A stretch of 64,000 nt of DNA from Candidatus Dormiibacterota bacterium (lineage in GTDB: Bacteria; Chloroflexota; Dormibacteria; Aeolococcales; Aeolococcaceae). Each line of letters begins with the position of its first letter. The first letter of the stretch is position 1. The notes under the pieces are model-generated. The model worked only from the letters and a program-made list of their open reading frames with translations. It made no database searches and had not been told where the DNA came from. Shown piece after piece: positions 34,997 through 44,556 of this stretch. The stretch covers positions 215,189 through 279,188 of the forward strand of contig PLZA01000044.1 in NCBI GenBank assembly GCA_003153505.1. Reading direction: 5' to 3'. Made by a program: the position numbers and the translations under genes.

Positions 34997-35533
34997 CTAC
35001 GGTACTGCTTGGATCAGCGTCTCCATCGCGGCATGACTGACGGATGCCGGTAGCGCAGGCGATTCCGTATCGAGACGCGCGTATGCCGAACCCGAGTCTT
35101 GGAATAGGCCGGCTCCCACCCCGACTATGTAGTAATTGCCGTCCGGCGCCGGAGTGAGGAACACCAAGTATTGTCCCCCACTCGCCATCAGCGGCCCCGC
35201 GCTCGCGCTCGTGTCTCCTACCTGATCCACCACCAACATGTTCGGTGCGCCTGTACCGCGCAGCACACCGTCTACCGCAACCGAACTCAGCGTGAAGGGA
35301 ATTCCTCCGATTGTAGTCTGCGTCTGGCTCTCCACGGTGACATCGGCAACTAGGCTGGAGTCTGCTACGAGCTCCGCTATCGACGCATAGGTCTTCACCC
35401 GACTAATGTCGATATGTTGCGTGGTCTTCTGGGACGATCTCGGAGCATTCGCAGACCCCGGCGCGCTACCGCATCCGGATACTCCAAGAGTCAACGCAAC
35501 TAGCGTGCCCGCGAGCGCCGATTTTCTTGTCAC
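34997..35533 (-). CDS. Secreted lipoprotein (same style as its neighbour)
   Basis: The 178-residue product has a clean lipoprotein signal (SALAGTLVALTLGVSGC, lipobox VSGC) and a beta-rich mature domain (ASIAELVADSSLVADVTVES, GGQYLVFLTPAPDGNYYIVG). The pattern VADVTVES...GVLRGTGAPNMLVVDQVGD...LVFL resembles proteins with an extracellular OB-like or Ig-like fold. It lies 51 bases upstream of the 34397 lipoprotein on the same strand, so they are probably co-transcribed. Confidence 0.65.
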   Translation of the reverse strand: MTRKSALAGTLVALTLGVSGCGSAPGSANAPRSSQKTTQHIDISRVKTYASIAELVADSSLVADVTVESQTQTTIGGIPFTLSSVAVDGVLRGTGAPNMLVVDQVGDTSASAGPLMASGGQYLVFLTPAPDGNYYIVGVGAGLFQDSGSAYARLDTESPALPASVSHAAMETLIQAVP

Positions 35534-35595
35534 TTGAACGGGCCCTTTCGATCAGGTTGCCGACATACCACCGGTTTGACCTTCTAGCACTACGC

Positions 35596-36207
35596 CTATG
35601 GGTAGATGGCGTTGATACCGTTGATGTCGTCTTGTTGGGGTGTGTAGATGCCACAGGTAAAGTAGCGACTTGACGATGGATACATCAACGTATAACAGTT
35701 GCTGTTGTTGTGCCCCAAGCCTAATGAATGCCCGAATTCGTGTGCCTGGACCTGCTGGCGGCCTGTGCTCGAATAGTCAGCGGTATAGTAGGTATTGAGA
35801 GCCGTTTCGACGTGCCCGGAGAAATATCCGGCGGAACAGGTGTAGTAGGTGATGCCATCAAAACCGGTGTTCCCAAAGTTGTAGATGTCGACAAGCACGT
35901 TATACGTGTTGGTCGTCACGCGCACCATGAAGATCTTCGTAGGGGTTTGGGTCCAGGAGTTACCGGCATTGGTGATAACAGTCGCGTAAGGCAGCGCGGG
36001 CGCATAGATGTAGTAGTCGATAAGGTAGCCGTGCCAGCGACAACCCTCAAGACTGTATGCAGCCGCGGGTGTCGCAGTCGCCAAGTTCACTCCGGCAGAA
36101 AGCCCTGCAAGGAGAATCGCGAGACCGGTGGCCGCTGCCCGGTGCCGTCGGCGTGCTGAGCCTCGTGCGAGGCGGTGTCTGAGAGCGAACTGACGGATGG
36201 TTGTCAT
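35596..36207 (-). CDS. Matrixin-like (M10) zinc metalloprotease, secreted
   Basis: Starting at ATG 36207 (MTTIRQFALRHRLARGSARR), the 203-residue protein has a Sec-type signal (GLAILLAGLSAGVNLATATP) and the metzincin motif HEFGHSLGLGH, followed by a Met-turn-like YTLMYPSS. The spacing is that of M10A peptidases. Extra Cys (CSAGYFSG, CYTL, CGIY) may form disulfides. The mature domain is minimal, with no visible propeptide Cys switch. It would act outside the cell. The frame's longer upstream part to 36660 is not protein-like. Confidence 0.8.
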   Translation of the reverse strand: MTTIRQFALRHRLARGSARRRHRAAATGLAILLAGLSAGVNLATATPAAAYSLEGCRWHGYLIDYYIYAPALPYATVITNAGNSWTQTPTKIFMVRVTTNTYNVLVDIYNFGNTGFDGITYYTCSAGYFSGHVETALNTYYTADYSSTGRQQVQAHEFGHSLGLGHNNSNCYTLMYPSSSRYFTCGIYTPQQDDINGINAIYP

Positions 36208-37330
36208 AGCGAAACTCTCACGCGTTGCTCCAGATGTGGAGTGCTGAAGGGGCCGGAGGCGTATACGAACGCCGTGTGGAAGGCCGCGCGGCACCGCCGG
36301 AACCCCAACCGGGCCGTTCCGATACCGCCGAGAACCTGCGACAACGAGCCACTGTTCCGACCTCCACACCGAAGCCGCGATCACCATCGTCCGCCCCGGC
36401 ACGTGCGGTGTCAAGGTCGGAGTTCTCGGGGTAGTGGGTCGTTGGTCACTCGCCCAGACGCGGGCTCCGAAACCGAGGCGGTACGATCGATTCATGCCTG
36501 AGCGCCCAAGGAAGTGACCCACTGATCTGAACCGGCTCGCCGCTTCCATCGTGGAAGAGGCCACCGGCCACGCGCCTGATCCTGACGCGGGGAAGAACCG
36601 GGTAGCGGCCGGTAGGAGCGAAAGAGCAAGCCAGCGCCACGGTGGAAAGACACATGGCACCCAAGCTCGTTGGCGCTGATTGGCGCCAGTTGCCGCTAGT
36701 CGGGTTCTGCATCGGCGGCGGGCTCGCGTTGCTCAGCGTCGGATCAGGGTTCGACGCCGCGGCAGTCAACTACGGTCGGCTGTCATGTCATTTTGACCAG
36801 GCTTCGCCGACGCTGCCCGGTTGTCGCCAGCTATGGGGGAAGGACGGTACCCCGCGGGATGCGGGCCGGCAGGCTCGACGGGGCCATGACACGAGCGGGT
36901 GCGGTCGATGACGTGAAGGAGTACCCGGGCGCTCCGTCCGCTGTTCCGGGTTGGCATCCGACCCAAGCCCGCAGCCTCAGCCGACGCGTGGCGGCGCATC
37001 GACGAGTTCTTCGCCATGCACCTGGAATAGTCCTCCCATGTGCCGGAGTCCTCGCTCGCTCGCTGGCACCTTCCTCACGACCGACGAGAAGCGGCCCCAA
37101 GAGGTCGCCGTTCCCGTCGCGCCCTCGTTGCCGTCCGCATCGACCGCCGTGTGATCCGTGTGGCGCCCGTGTGATCAGCGTCGATACGCATGCCTATTCG
37201 GGGTACGTAGTCGTGCCGGGGCCATTGGCGGCATCTCCCGAATACAGAACGAGGCCCCAACCTCGCCAGCGCGCCGCGATCACCGCGGCAGCGATGGGAA
37301 CTCTCGTGGCATCCAGGACGTTCAAGATAT
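36208..37330. other. Gene-poor stretch with a hydrolase-tail remnant
   Basis: Only remnants are seen. On the plus strand about 36960-37030 reads SADAWRRIDEFFAMHLE before TAG 37028, in the style of a dienelactone hydrolase C-terminus. AGTGGGTC (36433-36440) and GACCCACT (36516-36523) form a distant inverted pair resembling IS ends. No intact gene is supported. Confidence 0.35.
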
Positions 37331-37747
37331 ATGACTAGGCATCGCGGGTCCATCATCGGACTGTTAGCTATAAGCGTCGTGCTCGCAGGGTGTGGTGTGG
37401 CAACAACCAGTCCCGCCCCACCGACGACGACCACAACCCTGACGGCGATCGATCAGGGTAAGACCGTCCTGCTTGTGGTGGGCGATTACCTCAACGTGCA
37501 TCTGCACGGCGGCGCAGGGGACCCGTGGTCCTCGCTGAGGATATCGAACGATGGAGTCCTCGCCGACCAGCTGACCGCGCTGCTTGCGCTCGGGGTCGGA
37601 GACGCGGGCGGGGCCTTTCGCGCGATCGCGGTGGGTTCGGTCACGCTGACGGCCGTGCAGACCCCGGTTTGCGCTAAAGAACACCCGGCGTGCGCGCAAC
37701 CCAGCCGCGCCTTCGGGCTACACGTGGTCGTGGCGGCCTATTCCTGA
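37331..37747 (+). CDS. Lipoprotein with chagasin-like (I42) domain
   Basis: The 138-residue protein has a lipoprotein signal (LLAISVVLAGC) and a Thr/Pro linker. The small domain GDYLNVHLHGGAGDPWSSLR ... AFRAIAVGSVTLTAVQTPVC ... AFGLHVVVAAYS has the strand order and final FxLxVVV strand of chagasin-family inhibitors of cysteine peptidases. The chagasin NPTTG loop is not conserved (here GGAGDPWS), so inhibitory activity is uncertain. It diverges from the matrixin and PPIase genes. Confidence 0.5.
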   Translation: MTRHRGSIIGLLAISVVLAGCGVATTSPAPPTTTTTLTAIDQGKTVLLVVGDYLNVHLHGGAGDPWSSLRISNDGVLADQLTALLALGVGDAGGAFRAIAVGSVTLTAVQTPVCAKEHPACAQPSRAFGLHVVVAAYS

Positions 37748-38050
37748 CCCGACCGCTCGCCCCGAGCTCCCTGCGGTGGGCTTCGGGTATTGCCCAGCCC
37801 CGTAATGGTCATCGGCCCACGATGCGGTCATCACCGTCATTGCCAGCTAGGATGCTATCAGCTCCTGAGCGGCAGCATTCAACGGCGGCGCAATCGAGTG
37901 GGCGCACGGCAGTGATGTCCCGTTGCTCCTATGTCAAGTGATAGGGGTAGCGGCGCTGATTCTTGCGAGGCGTGGTCGGCAACGAGCGCCCGATAGGCGA
38001 CGCCCGAGAGCCGCCGTTTGAGGCAGCGCCTTGCCTCTGTGGTACTGCTT
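37748..38050. other. Non-coding stretch with an IS-end-like 17-mer
   Basis: CGGCAGTGATGTCCCGT (37907-37923) is identical to 12255-12271, the outer end of the 30-bp inverted repeat. It is followed by ATGTCAAGTGATAGGGG-like sequence. No transposase gene is near. The rest shows no gene. Confidence 0.5.
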
Positions 38051-39013
38051 CTAACTCCTCGACGCGGGGGGTGGGGTGGGTTTTGGAGCGGTGCAGGGAT
38101 TGCCCCCAGCGTTGTTCAGTATGACCACGATCTGATTCTTCTGGCAGAGTTGATCGATTGCGTTGAAGAGAGACTCGGTGAACCAGCTCGGCCGATCCCT
38201 GACATCGTAGGGGTTGCCCGCGTAGATCAGGATGTGCCGGATCCCATAACCCTGGGATGACTTCGACAACAACTGGACGATGTCGTACCCGCCCGCATCA
38301 TGGATGGGCGTCCTGGTGTAGTCGCCAATCGCGAGCTCTTCCACCGCCGTGGCGAAGGCGGGATCGTAGGTCTTGAGTTGCGCTCCCGTGAGCACGCCGA
38401 GATCGCCGCCGTTGTCGCTGGTACCGGTGTCGTCCGACCAGTTCTTCGCCGTCGCAATGAAGTTCGCACCGTCGCCCAGAATCCCTTCCACGGTCGCGGC
38501 TCGCGACTGTGCGAAATGATCCTCAAGGCGCATCTCATTACCCTGGGACGTGATTTCGTCCTCAAGCTGTGCGACAGAGCCGCCGGCACCTGCCAATTCA
38601 GTCACCAGTGCGCTCATGCCGCCCGCTTGCGTCGCGTCCGTTGCAACCTGCTTCTCGACCTCCTCGGGTGTCACCTCGAGGCCGAGTTTGGTCGCCTCCT
38701 CGTTGATCACCGTATCGGTCAATAGACTGCGCAGCACCTTGGTCCGAAGATTGGTGGTCTGCGCGGGATCGTTGCTGGTCGCGCCTCCCTGCTCGATGGC
38801 TACCAGTGCGCTGTTGTAGCGCACGTTGAACTGGGCGAGCGTGATAGTCACCTGCCCCACTCGCGCGATCACGGTGGAAAGGACAGGCGGCATCTTGCTC
38901 ATGCCACACCCGCCCGCACCCACAACCAGAGAAGAGCCGAATGCTACCGCCCGCCAGCACCGCCGATGCCAATGCTCGGGGCACTGTATCCGGCGACGCG
39001 GCCCTTCAAGCAC
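38051..39013 (-). CDS. Exported peptidyl-prolyl isomerase-like protein (SurA/PpiD type, parvulin)
   Basis: From a GTG start at 39013 the 320-residue protein has a lipoprotein-like export signal (AFGSSLVVGAGGC). A SurA N-terminal type helical domain follows (TLAQFNVRYNSALVAIEQGG, TDTVINEEATKLGLEVTPEE). A parvulin-like part comes after about residue 195 (GGDLGVLTGAQLKTYDPAFA, ELAIGDYTRTPIHDAGGYDI). The family catalyses cis-trans proline isomerisation or acts as a chaperone for exported proteins. Its location among lipoproteins, a metalloprotease and propeller proteins fits a role in folding them. Confidence 0.75.
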   Translation of the reverse strand: MLEGPRRRIQCPEHWHRRCWRAVAFGSSLVVGAGGCGMSKMPPVLSTVIARVGQVTITLAQFNVRYNSALVAIEQGGATSNDPAQTTNLRTKVLRSLLTDTVINEEATKLGLEVTPEEVEKQVATDATQAGGMSALVTELAGAGGSVAQLEDEITSQGNEMRLEDHFAQSRAATVEGILGDGANFIATAKNWSDDTGTSDNGGDLGVLTGAQLKTYDPAFATAVEELAIGDYTRTPIHDAGGYDIVQLLSKSSQGYGIRHILIYAGNPYDVRDRPSWFTESLFNAIDQLCQKNQIVVILNNAGGNPCTAPKPTPPPASRS

Positions 39014-39196
39014 GACGGCATACGGTCATTCGCTCACTAATGCACACCTTCGTTTCAGGGCCGATTAACCTCACAAAACACCATGCTGCACTCCGTGACC
39101 AACGCGAGTTGTTCGACGACACGACGCGAAGGGTCGTGACGCGCATTGGACGTTCTCGAAACAGCTTCCTGACTAGCAATGATCCGAGCCTTTGAG

Positions 39197-40351
39197 CTAG
39201 AGTCCGGCTCCATCGATCAACTCGATCGAATCCGGCGACGACTGCAACTGTGCCCATATGTCGCCAGCGCCATCAGTATCCACCATAAGCGGCGTATCGG
39301 GACAGGTTTGCGCCGCAGGGGAGGCGCTCGGTGTGAATCCATGGGGGAACGCCACGTTTGAAGAACTGCAGCTCGTGAATGGCAAGGAAATATCAGCAGC
39401 CTGACCGCTGCTCGCGTTGACTGCCATGACCCCGTCCGAACTTGGCACCAGCACACTGCCATCGGGCAGTACGCTGACCGGTCCTTGGATGACGGGCGTT
39501 GGAGCGCGTCCGCCACTCCCGGGGTCTGCCGCGACTGGAACCGAACTGGTCACCTGCGCCTCAGCGTCGATCGTCGCAATACTGCTGGCGATCGTCAGGA
39601 AGTTCGTGCCGTTACTCGCCAAGTCCCAAGCCGAAAGTGAGGCGCTGTCAGTCCTCAGACCGGCGGTTGTAAAGGTAGCAAGCTTGTCGGCATTGTGCGT
39701 GACGAAGTCGTTTAAGGCGACACCGAGGATGCCATCGCTCAGGTACGCAACATCGCGGGGAGTGGTATTCGGAGGGAGATCCCATGCGGAAAATGCACTC
39801 CCACTGAACATGACGACTTGTGACGAGGCGCTCAGTGCCAGCGCTACGACGTCCGAGGTACTCACGGCGACTGCCACGATATCGTGACTTCCTTTGACAA
39901 AGGCGGGCTCATAGCTGGCGGCCGCCGAGCTCTCGACCGGATTGGGAACTTGATAGGTGACCACGGATCCTGTGGTAGGAACGAGATGTATGAGCACCAT
40001 GCCCACCCCGGCCCAAACGGTGCCGTCAGGCGCCACGGCGATACCACTGTCTGCGCCAAGGGGATAATGAGCGCCAAGCGACCAGGAGCGATCCTCCGAG
40101 TTGTCTGGGCTGACGAAGAAAATCGTACTGGTCGTGTACGTACTCGATAGAAACCAGACACCCTGGCCAGACGGACTGCCCGCAAATGACGACGGCATCG
40201 TATACCCCACGGGCAGCGTGTACGTCGTGCGTGGTGTCACTTGTGCTCGCGCCGCCAGATGGTTCGTTGCGATCGGCACTTGAAGAGCTCCGCAAGCAAC
40301 ACAGAGTCCAGCGACGCAAACAAGCACGGTCCGAAGGGGGATGCTGATCAT
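39197..40351 (-). CDS. Exported beta-propeller lipoprotein
   Basis: The 384-residue protein begins with a lipoprotein-like signal (VLVCVAGLCVACGALQ). It contains repeated propeller-like blades such as GIAVAPDGTVWAGVG, HDIVAVAVSTSDVVALALSA and GPVSVLPDGSVLVPSSDG, in the style of Vgb/NHL propellers. No catalytic residues are evident. It starts 9 bases after the stop of the next upstream gene (40361) on the same strand, so they form an operon. Confidence 0.65.
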   Translation of the reverse strand: MISIPLRTVLVCVAGLCVACGALQVPIATNHLAARAQVTPRTTYTLPVGYTMPSSFAGSPSGQGVWFLSSTYTTSTIFFVSPDNSEDRSWSLGAHYPLGADSGIAVAPDGTVWAGVGMVLIHLVPTTGSVVTYQVPNPVESSAAASYEPAFVKGSHDIVAVAVSTSDVVALALSASSQVVMFSGSAFSAWDLPPNTTPRDVAYLSDGILGVALNDFVTHNADKLATFTTAGLRTDSASLSAWDLASNGTNFLTIASSIATIDAEAQVTSSVPVAADPGSGGRAPTPVIQGPVSVLPDGSVLVPSSDGVMAVNASSGQAADISLPFTSCSSSNVAFPHGFTPSASPAAQTCPDTPLMVDTDGAGDIWAQLQSSPDSIELIDGAGL

Positions 40352-40360
40352 ATCCTCACC

Positions 40361-41146
40361 TCAGGGTCCTTGATAGCTAAAAGCCGTGAACTCGGTGATG
40401 GTGTTGAAGCCGTAGTATGTCGTTGGCTGAACCAGTTCGCCGTTGGAGGTCCATGGGCTGAAGGTCGTTGATACCTTGGTTTGAATGCCGGAGAAGTAAA
40501 CTGGGTTCACCGTTGCGCAGGTGCCCGGGTTGTTGCCCTCCTCGCCAAAGACTTGTTCCTCGGAATTAAGCCCATCGATCAGGCCCGAACGGCCCAAAAC
40601 AATGTTGCCGCTTCCGACCTGGTTGTTGAAGTAGCTGATGTATTGCGGATTGCCCTTACTGTCATTCAGTCCATTCCAAGAGGTACTCGTATTGTTAACG
40701 TCGTTTATTGCGCAACAGTGGACCCCAACCGACGTATCGAAGTATACGAAGTATCCTCCGTCATCGTTGCGCTCGAAGTAGGGGCGTTGAGAGGGTCCCG
40801 AAGAGGATGAGTGACCGGGAGGGCCGACCGTCCCAAATCCCCATCCACTTTGGGCCCAACATACATAGTCAGGCGCCGGACATTGGCTGAAGCCGGTTAG
40901 GTCTGGGGTGGAATCCACATACTCGACGATATAGCGCCCGGCGCCTAGAGAAACGGCGGCATCACTGAGTAGCGCCTCAGTGCCATCGTGCGAATAACCG
41001 GAGGACTGATATCCGGTGTCGTAGTTGGTGAAGATGCATGACGACGCCTCTGCTGTCATCTGGGTCGAAACGAGCAGCCCAGCCAAGGCCAGTAGAGGCA
41101 CCGGCGCGGACAGGGCGCGGCGAAACCGCCTGGTGGATCTGCGCAT
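40361..41146 (-). CDS. Secreted hypothetical protein
   Basis: The likely start is ATG 41146 (MRRSTRRFRRALSAPVPLLA), giving 261 residues with a signal peptide (APVPLLALAGLLVSTQMTAEA). The frame also opens at 41191. The mature part is Gly/Ser/Tyr-rich and beta-rich, with NDDGGYFVYFDTSVGVHCCA and IVLGRSGLIDGLNSEEQVFG. Six or more Cys suggest extracellular disulfides. No family is recognised. The codon use is less GC-biased than flanking genes. Confidence 0.6.
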   Translation of the reverse strand: MRRSTRRFRRALSAPVPLLALAGLLVSTQMTAEASSCIFTNYDTGYQSSGYSHDGTEALLSDAAVSLGAGRYIVEYVDSTPDLTGFSQCPAPDYVCWAQSGWGFGTVGPPGHSSSSGPSQRPYFERNDDGGYFVYFDTSVGVHCCAINDVNNTSTSWNGLNDSKGNPQYISYFNNQVGSGNIVLGRSGLIDGLNSEEQVFGEEGNNPGTCATVNPVYFSGIQTKVSTTFSPWTSNGELVQPTTYYGFNTITEFTAFSYQGP

Positions 41147-41191
41147 CACGTCTTCATTGGTCTCGGGTCTTGGCGGTCGGCGGGAGACCAC

Positions 41192-41784
41192 GAACTACGC
41201 TCAGGAGGGATGAACACGGCCGACTGCACTGCGGATTCAGCAACTCCGGCCGCGTCCGACCAGGCGCTACCGTGCAGCTTGAATCTCATACCAATCTGGG
41301 GCGGACGCTACTCCCATTCGAGAGGGATTACAAGACAAGACGTGGCCGAGGCTACGGGATCGGCGGTCGCGACCTCATCAGGTCAACTGAGAAGACGCTC
41401 GAAGCTCGCTCTGGCCGGAATCTGGCATCGCTCCGAGCGTCACGCGCGCCGACGGCGTCAGGCCGAACTCGTCGCCCGCGGTCACCGTGTGAGCCCGCAG
41501 TTAGACCTACCTTAGTCCTCCCCTAAGAGCCTGAAATACGTTGGCCCATGAGCCGTGTGCGGCCGATTCTGTATTCGAAATCGCCGATTTTCCGGCGAGC
41601 ATCTTGGTAAGGCGTTCTCACCCTGAAACCCCATTCTGAATTCGAGGCCAACGCGTTGGGTCGTTTAGGGCAACGCCTTGGGCTCCTTGAACCTCGATGG
41701 CACATGGAGGGTAGATACGGCCCGGAGTAGACAGCCCGGACTTCCGCGACCGAGCGCATGTTCGTCTCGCTCCGCGGTTCAGGC
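41192..41784. other. No gene recognised
   Basis: Frames at 41210 and 41523 lack ribosome sites and family features. A minus-strand frame at 41523-42008 is antisense to the end of the large gene. Confidence 0.4.
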
Positions 41785-44556
41785 TCACTCAAGCCAGTCC
41801 GGATTGAAGCGATTCGCCGATAGCAATCCCCTTTGCAGCGCCTCGGCGCGCTCGCGAATGCGCTGATCGCCACTCGCGTGGCCGGCACGAAGGATCGCCG
41901 CGATCGGCTCGCGCGCGGCGTACACGCCCCAGTTCTGTGAGTCGACTCGGACAACTCCCTCGAGGCAAGCAAGCACGCGATCTTGGAGATCTTCCCGGGC
42001 CATCGCATCGGCGACGCGCTTGAGCACCTCTTCCAGGTCCGTCACCAAGCTGTCTAGCGCGAGCAAACGGTTAAGGGTCTCGATCACCCACTCGATCGGA
42101 ACGCGCTCGCTTACGAGCACGGTCCCAATGGCTTCGAGGTCGGCACGCTTCTCATCCTCTTTCTCGCCCCGGTGCCGCTCGGCATAATCCAGCATTCGGT
42201 CGACCAGCTCAGCGACACGTACCGGCACTTCTGCTTGCACGGTCTTGAGATCCTGTGATAGCGGATAAACGGTGCTCGCTCTCACCTGAACCGACGCGGC
42301 TTCCCATCCGGCCCACAGGATTTCTAGCACGTCTTCGGGAGCCCTAAATCCACCGACGTGCAATGCCATCGCTAGGCGTAGCGACTGGGATAGCGACTCC
42401 TCGCTCTGCTGCCATTCCGGTGCGGTCAACGCACGCTTCAACACCGGAAACACGACTTCTACGGTTGCCGCCCCTAAGCGCGTGAAGCGCAGAAAACCGG
42501 TCCATGCTTCGCGACCCGTGTGATCGTCGGTGAACAGAGCTTCCGAAAGTCTCTCTCGGTCCGCGACTTGCGCTTCCACCAGGGAAAGGAAGTGCATCGC
42601 GAGTGCCGTGCGAACTGAGGGGGACGGCTCTCTTTCCGCATCGAGTTTTGTTAGGAGCGCCGCTTTTAGCTCGTCGGTGACTCCGTTGAGGCGACCGTGG
42701 CGTCTCAAGCGATCGAGCAAGCTCGCAGCGGCATGCACCGCCTCTCCACGCACCGTGTTGATCGAGTAGTTGACCGATCCCATGCCCGTGCCATAGCGAG
42801 CCTCGTCGTCTTGAGTCGGATCCGCGTCCTCGAGCAGGAGGATCGTGCATCGGACGGCTGCGGCGGCCTGCGCAGAGTCGACGAGATCCTCGCTAGACAG
42901 GGATTCGAGCAGGTGCGCCAGCTCCAGGCGGCTTCCTCTCCAATCAGGACCTTCATCCAAGTCAAGTTCGGTGGCCTCCCGTTTCGGGGTGGGCACTCGG
43001 CCCTCGACGATGCGCAGTCCCAGCCGCAGCACGGGGTTCAGATCGACACCTTCAAGTTGCGCAGCTGCAGTCCGCAGCCCGCTAAGCAAGCTCCGCGCGT
43101 ATGTGGGATTCAAATCGCGGAATCCTTCAGCGCGCGCCACATATTCCGCCGGGCGTGACTGCACGTCCACCATGAAAGCGCGGCCCAAACCCTCGCGCGT
43201 GGCGGCATGCCACTCCCGGGTCGGCGCCCACGTCCTTAGAAATGTAATCACGTCTTCTGCTGATCGCTCGGACAATTCGGCGGCGGTCAGAGGGCTCGTA
43301 GGACCTACCCATGACTCGAAAGTTCCCGTCAAATGGTCGGCTTGCCAGTCAGGCTCGCCGAATCGTGCCAGCAGCTCTTCGTATCGTTTGCGCGCTTCCT
43401 CAGGCAGCGAATCTTTGACCGCCGTCAGTCGGTTGAAGCGCCACCTGTCCTTCCGCTCCTCGTCTTCGGTCACGAGACCGGGCCCTTCTTCTATCCAGGA
43501 CAAGTACTGGTTCTGCTCTTCTGCAATAAGCAGCGGAAAGGTTCGATGCGCCAAGCGTGCGTACTCGTGCACGTAGGCGAGACCGTCAAATAGTGCGCGA
43601 TCGAGGAGAAGCTCTTTCGCCAGCGTTGGGGACGACTCGGCGGTCTCGGCGACTGTGAAAATAGCGACGCGCGAGTGGATAAACCATGGATGCCCTCGCA
43701 ACTCGGTCACTACTTCTCGACCTCGCTCGACGCTGCCCGCGGCCGCGCGGAGCGCGGCGTCGCGCAACCATGGAACTAGCGCCTCTTTGTACCCGAACAC
43801 CGGCTGTTCAGCCGGCGCCTCGACCTCACGACACCAGCTGTATGACACGTCGCGGCCGCTCGCTCGCTTCTCCTCACCAAACTCAGCAAGAAGGAAGTCA
43901 TCCAGGATGGCCGCCAAGCGCTGAGCAGTCGCCTCCGGGGACCGGGCAATCAGTGTCGGCATCGTCCCACTGAGGAAGCGGTCGAACTCCCAATGTTCTA
44001 GAAGGGCGACGGGTTCTTGTCGGATCTGAACCATCTGGCCGTTGACTTCGACCTCTCTTGCCGCGCGTGGGGTCACGACCCCTAGCACTGCGGACGCGAG
44101 ATCCAGCGCTTCGTCCTCGAATCCGCCTTCGGCTAGCCGGATTACAAGCTGCGCGACCTCACTGAACATGAATCGTCCGGCATGTGCTACACCGATCCAG
44201 CTCCTGACCTGTTCGATGGCTTGCACCGCCGCCTCGGCGGGTATGGCGACCAGCGCTCTAATCAGGTTCGGGTAGATGACAACGTCATCCGTCGTCGACA
44301 CAGACTTCACCGCCGCCAACACGTCGGCCGGATCGGCCCGAGCCGCGACCCGCGCGAGGTACTCGCCCTGCGGCCAACCTACGAATCGCAGAGCCTCTCC
44401 TTCTTGAACTGCCTTGGGCGGCCTTTGAAACAGTCCTCGTGCGACCGCTGGCCTCAGCCAGAGCGGATCACTGGCCTGACCGAAGAATCGGCTCACTTTC
44501 GCGCCGGTGTTCAGCTTCGCGAACAGCGCATCGACTCGTGGATCGCTACTCGCCAT
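41785..44556 (-). CDS. Large helical protein (923 aa), second gene of a two-gene system
   Basis: ATG 44556 (MASSDPRVDALFAKLNTGAK) gives 923 residues. The whole protein is predicted alpha-solenoid-like, with many repeated helical pairs such as ADVLAAVKSVSTTDDVVIYP, VLRLGLRIVEGRVPTPKREA and LVTDLEEVLKRVADAMARED. There is no NTPase or nuclease motif visible and no signal or membrane segment. It overlaps the preceding gene by 11 bases (44546-44556), so translation is coupled. Large solenoid proteins coupled to a small partner are common among phage-defence and conflict systems, but here this is only inference. Confidence 0.65.
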   Translation of the reverse strand: MASSDPRVDALFAKLNTGAKVSRFFGQASDPLWLRPAVARGLFQRPPKAVQEGEALRFVGWPQGEYLARVAARADPADVLAAVKSVSTTDDVVIYPNLIRALVAIPAEAAVQAIEQVRSWIGVAHAGRFMFSEVAQLVIRLAEGGFEDEALDLASAVLGVVTPRAAREVEVNGQMVQIRQEPVALLEHWEFDRFLSGTMPTLIARSPEATAQRLAAILDDFLLAEFGEEKRASGRDVSYSWCREVEAPAEQPVFGYKEALVPWLRDAALRAAAGSVERGREVVTELRGHPWFIHSRVAIFTVAETAESSPTLAKELLLDRALFDGLAYVHEYARLAHRTFPLLIAEEQNQYLSWIEEGPGLVTEDEERKDRWRFNRLTAVKDSLPEEARKRYEELLARFGEPDWQADHLTGTFESWVGPTSPLTAAELSERSAEDVITFLRTWAPTREWHAATREGLGRAFMVDVQSRPAEYVARAEGFRDLNPTYARSLLSGLRTAAAQLEGVDLNPVLRLGLRIVEGRVPTPKREATELDLDEGPDWRGSRLELAHLLESLSSEDLVDSAQAAAAVRCTILLLEDADPTQDDEARYGTGMGSVNYSINTVRGEAVHAAASLLDRLRRHGRLNGVTDELKAALLTKLDAEREPSPSVRTALAMHFLSLVEAQVADRERLSEALFTDDHTGREAWTGFLRFTRLGAATVEVVFPVLKRALTAPEWQQSEESLSQSLRLAMALHVGGFRAPEDVLEILWAGWEAASVQVRASTVYPLSQDLKTVQAEVPVRVAELVDRMLDYAERHRGEKEDEKRADLEAIGTVLVSERVPIEWVIETLNRLLALDSLVTDLEEVLKRVADAMAREDLQDRVLACLEGVVRVDSQNWGVYAAREPIAAILRAGHASGDQRIRERAEALQRGLLSANRFNPDWLE

